Source: Favolaschia claudopus
Taxonomy: Eukaryota > Basidiomycota > Agaricomycetes > Agaricales > Mycenaceae
Direction of reading: 5' to 3'
NCBI GenBank assembly: GCA_037176885.1
Contig: JAWWNJ010000008.1
Coordinates: 930,001 to 994,000 of the forward strand
Length of the DNA: 64,000 nt
Shown here: piece by piece, positions 1 through 9,776 of the stretch
Numbering within the stretch: position 1 is the stretch's first letter
Layout of the letters: each line of letters opens with the position of its first letter
Position numbers and translations under genes: made by a program
Notes under the pieces: generated by a model
What the model saw: only the letters and a program-made list of their open reading frames with translations
Told to the model about the DNA's origin: nothing
Databases searched by the model: none

Positions 1-1360
1 TGCGCAGCAATCCCCGCACCCAAGACCCACGCAGCCGAATCCCAGCCAGTCACGCATTTGTTCTGATCGACAGGCGCTCCTGCACTGAGAGTGGTACCGA
101 GGAGTGAGGTGGGTGTGAATGCGCGTGCGCGGCCTTGCCAGGAGCCGAATTCGATGGGAGAGACTTCGTATATTGTTTGGTTTGTTGCGCTGAGCGACAT
201 GAGTGAGATTGTATATGGTGGAATGCATGTGCTATGGGCTGAATGGAAAGATTGAAGGCACTGGTAGACGTACTTATTAACAGGGAACAGAATTCCATCG
301 TAGGAGTTACTCCCCGGAAGACCAGCGGGGATGCCTTCGGCCATGATGAGGAACGGGAGAGGGACGGTGCCACTTGTGTAGGCGGGAGACGAGATGAGGC
401 TGTTGAAGGGGCGGCTGGTGGTGCCGTTTGAGGAGTAGAAGAGGGAGGCCTTGTCAATTCTCGAGGTCAATAATTCGTTTTGAAGGAATGATATGGACAA
501 GGGAGAGTGCAAGGCAACTTACAGCGCCGATGACATCTGCGATGGATAGGTTGAATCCCGCTTTGGCTTTGAGTTGGAGGAGGTCGAAGGCGGAGGTGGG
601 TACGTCTGTTGAAATCTTTTTGAGTAATCGAGTCACCAACTGGTGAAGACTTAGTGGGTTACCTGAGTTGTTGAATGCTCCTCCTTTAACGAGGGTTTGC
701 ACGTCGATGAAGTCGTTGATTGCGAGCGCCATGGTCGCTTCGCACCCGCCGCTGACTGGATTTGCATTTAGCATTCATTCAAATTTCGTGGAGTTCGTGA
801 AGGAGGCCTAGCAGGATCACTCACGTCCAGCAACATAGGTAGTAGCTTGGGATAGACCGCCTAATTTTGCGGCCATGGATTTGTTGTCCCTTGAGTCGAA
901 GCTTTGATAGAATCCGAGGGCGTTAATCTGAATATTGGGTTCAGTTCCTCGGCTTTGCAAAGAGCAGGGAGAAAACTGACCGAAGCACGGGCTGCGACAG
1001 AATACTTGATCAACGCAGCGGAGAGGAACAATGACACACGAAGAACTTACTGCCGCCGCCCGAGTACGCCTGTCCGATAACCGGAACGGCGCTCTTGTTC
1101 GCAGAGATCGTAGAAATATACTCGTCGACATCGAAATCAGGTATGGCTGCAAGCGTCAGGTATGACTTGAGTGCGTTGATGACATGGGGTCGCCTCGCGT
1201 CGAGCCAGATAAGTTCTTCGGGTGACAGTCCGTCAGAGGCTGGACGGACGTAGGTGATCCCGGAGGGACAGGCACCGTATGTTGGGGGAATTGGTGTGGT
1301 AGCAAAAGTAGAGCCGCCGAGAAGCACGGCTATGAGAAACGGGGAAAGAATGGATTTCAT
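1..1360 (-). CDS. Phospholipase B / lysophospholipase, secreted, 5' part
   Basis: Encodes the N-terminal part of a fungal phospholipase B, a secreted esterase that releases fatty acids from (lyso)phospholipids. The ATG at 1360 opens a signal peptide (MKSILSPFLIAVLLGG) followed by a cysteine-proline start typical of the family. The nucleophile region reads GQAYSGGG, and the downstream segments INALGFYQSFDSR, YVAG-LSGG, GFNLSIADVIG and YEVSPIEFGSW follow the family order. Exons read as 1360-1051, 981-991 (an 11-nt micro-exon), 927-825, 755 to about 680, then further exons to position 1, where the gene leaves the window. All introns are GT-AG and about 50-70 nt. The conserved SW after LSGG is replaced by CEAT, so activity is not certain. 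The family call is confident; exon ends beyond 680 are approximate. Confidence 0.85.
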
Positions 1361-2242
1361 GGATGTCTGAAAGTCATTGCTAGGATCTTCATCTTTGCAT
1401 TTATGCGTGTCGATGAAACAGAGTCGGGTTTACGAGACTGCGCGCGGGCTCGGAGGCCAACGGGACAGTAACGGCTCCGTTGGGATGCGGTAGAGACCAA
1501 CGGAGACCAAAATGATTCTAATTTCTAGGGTATGAACGCACTGAGTGCTATTTGGCTGCAGATTCACCGCAGATTCAGCGACATTCTGAACATTCTAAAC
1601 TCGAAGTTGCGTTCAAATCCGAAGCAAACACATTTTCGCTGCGGGAGCTGCTTCAGGCTGGTAGCCTCTGGTAGCGGCGGTAGCTCTCGGATGATGGAGA
1701 GACGCCCGTGTCAAGAGACAAAAAAGGAGCTTCACGACCACCGAGAAAATGGGATGACACGGCGGACAAAGCTTTGTCATTTGTGATGGGTGTCCCATCT
1801 GTCATTTGATGGCTCAGCAGCGTGCGCCGAGCGCCGAATCTTTGAACCGACGGGCCGAACTAATAGACCATCGGCACTATTCAAAATTTTCGCCGGCCAA
1901 AATCCAAAGCGTCAGCCAGTGTCGGCCGTTATCAACGGCTGTGGCGGCATCTTTGCTCGCAAATGACAGTCCAGATGACAAGGGCATGACACATGGAACT
2001 TTAGTCGCAAATGACAAACGATTGTCCGCCGTGTGAAGAGACAACGTTGGCGCATTTCAGGTTGCGGCCTGTTGTGGCGGCGCCTGGCGAGCCGAATGAC
2101 GCGTTGACGGGCCGACTCGGAGTGCGTTTGATGCCATCAAGGATGTGACGAGCTACTGGTCACAATCAGTCACTTTGTGGGTCCGCATTTCCGCCCAATT
2201 TCAGCGACGTCGAGCGACGTGAACAACCGTGAACGAGTCGGT
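1361..2242. other. Intergenic region, no gene seen
   Basis: About 880 bases between the divergent phospholipase B and F-box starts. Short open frames here show no protein-like features. It should hold both promoters. A block at about 2158-2190 (ending in a TGTGGGTCC word) is repeated at about 4270-4305, upstream of the second F-box gene, and marks the left edge of a tandem duplication. Confidence 0.6.
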
Positions 2243-4025
2243 ATGGGGCCTCAAGCCTTGCCCTATGGCTCCCCCAGCCCCTCTCGTTTCCCAGAGCGGG
2301 ATCCGACAGTCTCTCGACCTTCGGCCAAGTCTCCACTGTCCCCCAGCATTTTCCCTCCGACATCCGCCGCCATCCTGACCCTTCCCAACGAAATTCTTCG
2401 CATTATTTGCGTGTTCATGGACGCCATAGACTCTACAGTACTGCTCCTGGAAAAGCGCTGGGGAGAAGAGGATTGCAATATCTCCCTTATTATACCGCTC
2501 TCCATGACTTGTCGGACGTTGAGGGAACGGCTTCGGCCCTTCATTTTTCGGTCTGTCTATAACTGGAATCGAGAAGAGGAGGTGTGGCCAGAGTCGACAT
2601 GGGGGTTGATACGGTAGGACCTACCTGCTTTAATGAGTCACACCATCGTCTTATATACAAGCCAGCCAGGTCACTCTGCGAAACCAACAAATACGCCATC
2701 CTCAGCCAATAAGACTTCATTCAGCTTTGTTCGACACGCTCCCTCGACTGCCCGCTCTGACCAAGGCCATCTTGGTCATTGACAAAACGGTTCCAAGCCG
2801 ACTTCTTATCGCATTGTCCCAGGCGCCTCAACTCAACGAGTTGGAGATTCAGCAAGCCAGGTTAGACGATGCAGGACTATGCTTTCCCAAAACGTCGTTT
2901 CTGCAGCTCGAAACCCTGACTATCTCTGTATGGACCATCACCAACAAAGCGACCGTTCGGGTAGCAAAAATCGAAAGGGAGTTACACAATGTCGTCCTCC
3001 TCCTACAATCTGTGAGCCAGAACCTAAAGGCTCTCAAAATATCGGGCGATCTCATCTCGTCGATGTTCTTGGCCATCTCCTGGCTGCACTTGGAAAGCTT
3101 CGCTGTTACCGAGCATACTCCCTCTCCATATTATTCCGCTCGTCGGTTAATATCACATATGCCGTGTTTGAAGGAGCTGTCGATGCTGTATACTGCAGAC
3201 TTGACTCGAACGGACGGTCAATTGACGCCTCCTTTCACCTATGGCACTTCGGATGGGAAGAAGCTTGCTATCGTAGCTCCTCGGCTTTCCTCTTTGCGCT
3301 TGTCCAACTGCGTGCCCGAAGATACCATCTTTTCACAGCTACCCGATGCGTTGACGGGACTACACATATATGCTAACAAGGATCTTTACATACCCCCAGG
3401 TAATCCTCGAGCTCGTCTCGAGCTGCCTCTCAGTCCCGCAGACGCTCTCACTGTCCTCAAACGCGCCTCACATTTATTGGACCTTGCGGACCTCACCCTG
3501 ACGCTTAATGATTTCCCGACACCTGCTCTCGTCGACGTCATTGCAGTGGCGTTCCCCAATCTGGAGTTTCTTGAACTCGGATATCCAGAGTATTGGCGTG
3601 GGAAGGATAATTCTGATGAGTCGCAGGATGTAAGTTCTCGGATTTTCATCGAATTGTCTTCCTAATACTGTTTGAAGGAAGCGATGGTGAAATCTCTGGC
3701 CAAATTCCGTCGGCTGCGACGTCTCCGCATCACCATCGACTTTGAAAACAGATATCCTAGCTCAATGCAGACGTCCCATCACATCTCAGCCGCCCAATGG
3801 TACTTCCATCGTCTGCCCATACTACGGACGATTTCGTTTACCTTTCACAACTGGCGCCACACCGTGCGCGACTGGTTTGCTCCTCCTGTGCGAACAGAGT
3901 GGCGAACGTACACGCGTGAAGTCTTGCTTTTGAGAGACCCTTACGTTCGACAACCATGGCGATTCAGACGTCAGCCAACGCCGTCAGCTCCCGAGTCGGA
4001 CGTCCCGTGGGATCCAGACATCTAG
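2243..4025 (+). CDS. F-box / leucine-rich-repeat-like protein
   Basis: Looks like one of the expanded agaricomycete F-box proteins, which act as substrate receptors of SCF ubiquitin ligases. Exons read as 2243-2613, 2714-3629 and 3678-4025, with GT-AG introns of 100 and 48 nt, giving about 544 residues. The F-box-like core begins near ILTLPNEILRIICVFMDAID and continues to PFIFRSVYNW. The second exon is rich in leucine-spaced segments (LPRLPALTKAI, LPDALTGLHIYAN) typical of degenerate LRRs. I chose the ATG at 2243 because the paralog has an equivalent ATG at 4332. Intron 1 overlaps sequence that is coding in the paralog (RSLCETNKYA), so this intron may be recent, or this copy may carry a small lesion. 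Substrate unknown. Confidence 0.65.
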
Positions 4026-4331
4026 AGTCTCCCCCGGAAAAAGCGGCGCTCGGACAGGCTGAGGGTTCGGTCACGTAGCCAAGATGAGATTGCATGTACT
4101 TGCCAAACCCAACTTGTTGTACCTTTATATCGAAGTAGTAACTGTACTTCAAAATACGATGGAAAAACAGATAGAACCTGTTTTTTTCTGGCAAAAATCA
4201 GTGATACTTCGAGTCAACAAAAGGGCGACCGATTCCGCCTGACTGACGTCAGAACGGCTGCCAGAATTTTGATCACAATCAGTCACAAGTCACTTGTGGG
4301 TCCCAACTTCCACCACGACGGACGAGTCGGT

Positions 4332-4868
4332 ATGGGGCGGGAGGTCGTCGCTCTAGCATTGTTTTGCATATCGTCGTTTGCTTTTCGACGTTTTGGAGGT
4401 CGCTCTCATGTCTCCTCCGCCCCCACCCCTACCCCCAATCAGGATCTGGCAGCTTCTTGTGCTTCATCCGAGTCTCCGCTGCCAGTGTCCCCCAATGTTT
4501 CCTTTCCGACATCAGCTGCCATTCTGGCGCTTCCCAACGAAATTATCCGACTTATTTGTTGGTTTATGGATGCCATAGACTCTCCGAGAATGATCTTGAA
4601 GCACAGATGGGGAGAAGAGGATTGCAATGTCTCTAGGATCATACCGCTCTCGATGACTTGCCGGAATTTAAGGCACCGGCTGGGTCCCTTCATATTTCGC
4701 TCTGTGTATAACTGGAACAGAGCACAAGAAGTCTGGCCGGAGTCGATCTGGGGGCTGATACGGTGGGCTTCCTTGTTCCGTCTAACCCACACATTCGACT
4801 CAAGAAATATAGCGAAGTCACTGTGCGAGATCGACAAATACGCTGAAACGCTGACTATGGGGCTACGG
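4332..4868 (+). pseudogene. F-box paralog truncated by a retroelement LTR
   Basis: A tandem duplicate of the preceding F-box gene. It shares ILALPNEIIRLICWFMDAID, the PFIFRSVYNW segment and the WPESIWGLIR stretch, and upstream DNA is duplicated too. Coding similarity continues through KSLCEIDKYAETLTM and GLRW and then stops abruptly at 4868. There the putative inverted LTR of family 2 starts with TG; the frame runs only three codons into it. The whole LRR half is missing. About 180 residues remain, so it is probably non-functional unless the F-box part alone is used. Confidence 0.7.
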
Positions 4869-6206
4869 TGGAAATAAACCAAGAAAATGCGCAGAATCTA
4901 ATCCACACAAAATCCTAATATAAATCCTAACCACTTCTAATCGACGTGCGAGGTTCGGGGTTCCAGTCCAGTATAGACTGTTGCAATTCAACCAATACTA
5001 TCTTCAAAATATACTAGTTCGAGGCTTTCGCGATAGCTCGTTCTGACCGTTCTTATACTAACTATCCTAGTCTTGACACAGGAAGGTGCGTTCAGACAGG
5101 TAATTGAGATGTTACTCTTTGGTAGAGGTTTAGAGGTTTAAGTTGTGTGTGCTCGTTCGCAAAATGAGTTTCCGCGGAAAGTATGTTTGAACTGATTCCG
5201 TTCTCTCAAAAGGTCCGTGTCAGGCTCTTATAATTCCACGCGTTGGTACTGATTCTCAATAATATGTTCACGCGTATAATTCAAGATATGATCCAACAGA
5301 CAGTATATTGCAACGAAAACAAACAAAAGAAACAAATAAGCTTCTGGAGTTTATCTCGAATGAAGTCCAACGTCTAGTTATTCACGAAGCCAACACTGGC
5401 TTGACGCTCACAACGAGAGGGGGGAATCCACTAGAGCTCCAGTACATGATACAATGCTTTATATACATTCACAGCAATAAATATGAGACGATAAACAAAC
5501 AATCTTATGGGTATAATATTGGTATCTCCGGACCCTCTTGGTCCAGACCTCATTCAGTTTTACTTGTTAAAGGCTTTCCTCCGGTACTGGTGAGGGATTT
5601 ACGCCTTTACCTCCGGCGCCCACTAGATACCATTGTTCTACCTCCGGCACCCTCTTGGATACCATTGTTCTCCTGGCTTGGCCAGCGTAGATCTTCCCCG
5701 TTTGTACTGATATCTCCGGTCATGAATCAATAGCCCTCTTGCTATCCAATCGATGATCTACTTGCTCCAAATAGCACTGCGTGAATAAGGAATATTCTTC
5801 CTACAGGTCGCCAACGTTCCTGAGTTATAGTCCTGTCTTAGACCTTTCCGCGGAAGCCTCCTGCTCCTGGTAACACCTCTCGAGTTCCAACGAGTCCCAA
5901 ATGGAATGTCCTTTAATGTACGCCTTTGTTCCTGGAGCACTAGGTAGCTCCCAATCCTATTCCGGATGGTAAGAGACCTATCGCGGAAGCTCATGTCCGA
6001 CTTATTGTAACTCTGACACTTTGCAGCGCCATCGTAAACGAACCCCAGAGCTCCCACCTGTGTATTCTCCTTTGACTGACCGCCCAGGCAGACCCCAGTC
6101 CTTATTGAGACCCATTCGCTGAGTATTGTAGTACTTTATTAATAGTACCGTTGTAACTAGCCTTAAAATGAATAAATTCAGGCGTAGCCCAATACCAGGT
6201 CTGTCA
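4869..6206 (-). repeat. Putative LTR of a second retroelement family (family 2)
   Basis: A 1338-bp stretch without convincing genes. On the minus strand it begins TGACAG and ends TTTCCA, compared with TGATAG...GTTTCA for the family-1 LTR. Its minus-strand start is directly preceded by a purine tract (6207-6218) very like the family-1 polypurine tract. Its outer end coincides with the break in the F-box paralog. It contains TTTCCGCGGAAA at 5169, TTTCCGCGGAAG at 5845 and a related word near 5980. No second LTR is present in the window, so the ends are inferred from the boundary signatures. Confidence 0.5.
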
Positions 6207-6218
6207 TCTCCCCTTTTC
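6207..6218 (-). other. Polypurine tract of family 2
   Basis: On the minus strand this reads as an A/G run ending GGGGAGA immediately before TGACAG. The family-1 element has the near-identical arrangement GGGGGAGA before TGATAG, where the tract primes plus-strand DNA synthesis. Confidence 0.5.
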
Positions 6219-6398
6219 ATAAATTGAGTGTCCCCACTCAACCATGTCTTTATCAGGACTCGTTTTATCTCTTTATTCGTGGTGCTTCCCACAATCGTTC
6301 GGCTATCTCGGATATAATTCCCGATTGGGCGTCCGCCACCTGGAAATTTGGTTCCGTTGATGGACAGCGGGATCTTCGCTAAATGACGAGAGATCCCC

Positions 6399-6405
6399 TA
6401 TAAAA
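6399..6405 (+). promoter_or_regulatory. TATA box of accessory gene A2
   Basis: TATAAAA about 270 bp upstream of the A2 start codon. A GT-AG pair at 6465-6518 (GTAAGT to GCAG) would remove a 54-nt 5'-UTR intron. The arrangement implies an own promoter for the gene that runs antisense to its retroelement. Confidence 0.45.
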
Positions 6406-6670
6406 CGTTTCCGCTATTGTCCTTATCCCAGCGCAACTCTGCGCCTTTGTTTGCTCGAGAATTTGTAAGTGGTCCGTGCGTTAGACTGCGGGACACGTGA
6501 TTTATGTTGGTTTTGCAGCGCTTTCCGCCCACTTTTCTCTTGCTTTCTCCCACAACAACCAGCTACCGCGATTACTCAAACTCCTTCAACTAACACCCTA
6601 GGTGCGTGTAGGAGCTATACGGGTGCTCCTGAGCTCACGATTCGACCATCTTGACTGTTTCACAGACAAG

Positions 6671-7802
6671 ATGTCGTCTCCAATCTCCCAGTACTTCAGT
6701 TTCTTCAAGATGATGACGGATACGCTTGTCATGGAGGACCTCTCCGTTGACGAGTACACCCAGGCTCGTAAGGATGGCACTCGTGTCATCCCTTACAGGA
6801 TTAACGATGCCCACGTCGTTAATCATATGTCGCGCCCGTTCATCCCGCTGGCTCGCACCGAGCTGTTGGAACGGCCGACTTTTTCTCGTGCTGATTTGGA
6901 GTGTTTAATCCTCCTTCAGCACATTTCTACTGTGCGTTTGATGCAGTTCATCCGCATCCCTTCGCACCTTTCGAAGACCAACCCAACGTACATCGCCTAT
7001 CTCCTCGACCAGTTCAAACCCGTTTCGGTGAGTTTCCGCGGAAAGTACCAGTCCCTCATTTCTGGAGTCCTGATGTTTACTTTAGCAACTCATTAAACGT
7101 TTCTATTGGCATTTGGAGATTACGCCCTCCTTTGACCGCGTCTTGCTCGGCGTGAGCTCTATTGCGCTCTGGCTGCAGACCAACTTCCCAGATGTTTGGG
7201 CTGAACCCTACGAAGTCCTTCCTCAAGGCTTTGATATGAGTAAAGTCGCCTCGGTACGTCGTCTTCTACACCTATACTCCCCAGGACTCATCCTTCAACA
7301 GCTCTCCATTATGGATCAGAGTTTCACTATCCCTGATTCCTTGGAATTCTACACGAGCTTTCCTCGCGAGGTGTTGAAACCTAACGCCACCGAGCACAAA
7401 GCCCTTTACGACCTTCGTAACGACCCCAATTTTCCTGCTCTCCTCGAGGCTTGTGTCGAGAACGCTAGCTCAGCGGCTGGAGCGGATGTGAGAACGCCGC
7501 TCGACGTCTCCCGTCGTTCAGATATTCGCCAACTCATTAGTCGTTCCGCCATGACCCTGGTAAGTGTTCTTTCTCCAAATACTTGTCCCCAACTTCAACT
7601 TATTCGTCTCGCAGAATGAATTCCACGAAGCCGTTGGTGAAGTGGAGGACCGGCCTTTCGCGGATGCCATCCTCACCTCCGTCGTCCTATTGGCGTCACG
7701 GATCCCTGAGGATGAGCGTCCCAAGGCTTGGGACCGTGTTCTTCCCATCCCTAATCGTCAACACCTGTTGATTCCCGTCTTCTTTTCGTACCCCGACGCC
7801 GA
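6671..7802 (+). pseudogene. Accessory gene A2 of family 2, first half, split by copy 1
   Basis: Starts at the ATG MSSPISQYFSFFK. Exons read as 6671-7027, 7086-7559 (possibly with a further 48-nt intron at 7254) and 7615-7802, where the family-1 LTR interrupts the frame after FFSYPDA. I recognise no known domain in this half, which has leucine-rich, probably helical stretches such as LECLILLQHISTVRLMQF. Flipping the segment 28192-29857 restores the frame (GA at 7801-7802 plus G gives GAG, then TTC ATT CCT) and leads to a Zn-cluster exon homologous to accessory gene A. The TTTCCGCGGAAA word sits just inside intron 1 (7033). The gene is broken as it stands in this assembly. Confidence 0.6.
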
Positions 7803-9018
7803 TGATAGGGCCGCTCAGCGGCTAGGCATGAAATGCCCGGAATTTATCGATTTTCGAGACCTATCAGCGGGAGAAGTGAGGCTAGGATAATAGAAGATAT
7901 GCCCGTCCTCGCGGGCAGTATCTTATTGCTGTGGATAGCCGACAAGCTGGCGGGACACTAACGGGTAGCGGTGGCTTAGCGACGTTTCCCTAAACATGGG
8001 TGCGAGACTCTGCCGCTGACTATTTCTAAACTGCCGGGCCAAGAGACTTAGTGGGAAACTACTATCTCGAGGTGCTGGAGGCGACTAAGAGGAACTACCA
8101 ACCTCCCTGAGGTTAGGCGCTCACCCGCCGACCAACATGAAGAAGATCTAGCGGGGGACCATACTGAGTTCAACTTCGAACTCAGGACGGCCACCATTCT
8201 ACCGACGAACAGGATCACCGGCAGGCTCTACCCGAGCACGCCGGCCGATTACGGACAGTCGGGACTTAACCGACTGCCAGCGGGAGCACCGCGGCGCCAG
8301 CGGCTATCCAGCCGACGGCTCTGTCAGAATGATGAGAAGGACATGGCGAGTTGCCGGGGGCATTTCCCGCTGATTGCGGACAACCCGAACGGCGAGTGGC
8401 GAGCCGCTAACGCGACTCGGCTCTCCCTATTTCCCCTGGAACTTAGACTGTTCTGAAGATAGGAGACGAGACGAACTTGACCGCTATCGAGCCGTTGACT
8501 GACTACTCAGCGGGAAGCCTTTTCGACTTCAACTCGACCAGCGGCAGGACCATATTATGAAGGAGGAATTTCGTGTCCCCTCCCGGGGACATGGCAACCA
8601 GCACGCCATTGCACTGCAATAAGGCGCAATACCCACCCGTCCGCATGGACTTTCTCCGGGAGGCAGTCTTTTCACTCACGACTGGCAATCCTGAATATAC
8701 CATTGGTTCCCAGCGGGCGCGGCATCAAGCTTGGACACTCTCTCATCATGATTTTATTTGGTTGTTTCTGCTCCCGCTGCATGTATTTAATCTCCCGGTG
8801 TACTTTTTGTTACTCAGTCAATTACCTACCCGTAGACAAGGGCAGTTTGTAGCGGACTCTAGAATTTGAATTGAACTTTGAAAGAGACTAGACTTGATAT
8901 CTGAGAGAGACTCGAGTGATACGGAAAGACTTGTGGCATACCGAGCCGCCAGAACTTTGAGAGCCCCGCCAGCCTTTGAGCCCGAGCCCTCCTGAAATAC
9001 GAAGCCCCGTTTCTTGCT

Positions 9019-9120
9019 GTTCCGCGGTATAACCAAGACCCCCGTTCGAGCTTGATTCCGCGCCGTCGACGCCCCGTGTGCCAGCCGTTCCGCGGTATAA
9101 CCAAGACCCCCGTTCGAGCT
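9019..9120 (+). repeat. Direct repeat within the LTR, 34-bp unit, period 68
   Basis: A 34-bp unit beginning GTTCCGCGGTATAACC occurs at 9019-9052 and again at 9087-9120. More degenerate relatives follow to about 9225 (CCGCGCCGGTCGTATAAG). All four LTRs carry it. A repeated CCGCGG-plus-TATAA block in an LTR could be a regulatory array; this is inference. Confidence 0.6.
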
Positions 9121-9524
9121 CGCCGCCGCGTAGTGGTGTAACTGCCCGGGTCACTGTTAGTGTCCGCGCCATCGACATAAGAGCCCCGCTTCTCGCCAGA
9201 GCCGCGCCGGTCGTATAAGAACCCCGTCCCGCTGAGCCGCGCCTTCTGCCCGCCGGTTGTCATCCAGAAAGCTTCTTGCCGGTTGACGATCCACTACCGG
9301 GCGACGCTTTTCTATTGGCACGGAGACCCTCCCCGCTAGACTCAGAATTTCTCATTTCGAAGTCTCAGAAAGAGTGACTCTTCGCTTCTCCCGCTGCGAA
9401 TCGTTTTGCCCGCTACGTTCTCGCTAGACAATCTAGTAGTTCGTCCCGCTAAAACGTAGCGACCTTGATTGATTGAAGCTTGCACAAGTATTCTGAGGGA
9501 CGATACGTGCTCCCGCCACCCCGA

Positions 9525-9542
9525 ACACACACACACACACAC
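9525..9542 (+). repeat. AC dinucleotide microsatellite in the LTR
   Basis: About nine AC units near the 3' end of the LTR, present in all four LTRs with small length differences. Confidence 0.85.
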
Positions 9543-9616
9543 GTCGTATTGGATTAGATTTTGTGATTTTATATTTCGGTATATTTCACGCCTACACCTA
9601 CACGCACCGTTTCATC

Positions 9617-9634
9617 TGGAGCCCACCGCGAGGG
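9617..9634 (+). other. Primer binding site of copy 1
   Basis: TGGAGCCCACCGCGAGGG starts two bases after the LTR, the usual place and TGG start of a tRNA-primed minus-strand site. Copy 2 has the same sequence in inverted position (48335-48352). I cannot assign the tRNA without a tRNA set from the organism. Confidence 0.65.
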
Positions 9635-9776
9635 GTGACAGATTATTTGTGTCAAGTCGAAAGAAATCACTTGTGGACGCTGCTCTAAACTAGCACGAAC
9701 CATCCGCCGGTTGACTCGAGAATAGAATATACACCCGCCCGTTGAGCCATTAGCTCCAGGCCCGCTATAGAAGATT

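Larger units (their letters stand above)
7803..9614 (+). repeat. 5' LTR of copy 1 (LTR1)
   Basis: 1812 bp starting TGATAGGG and ending CCGTTTCA, matched by LTR2 at 26381-28191 and by two inverted LTRs. It contains about 12 AGCGGG/CCCGCT words, a possible TATTTAA promoter element at 8784-8790, a duplicated CCGCGG-containing unit (9019 and 9087) and an AC microsatellite (9525-9542). The antisense open frame inside it is discounted (see rejected items). Confidence 0.93.

Noticed and set aside
8859..9263. 134-residue antisense ORF inside the LTR, repeated in all four LTRs
   Set aside because: It is composed of translated repeat units (VIPRN, TGVLVIP) from the 34-bp LTR repeat, without protein-like features. 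Its preservation follows from LTR identity.
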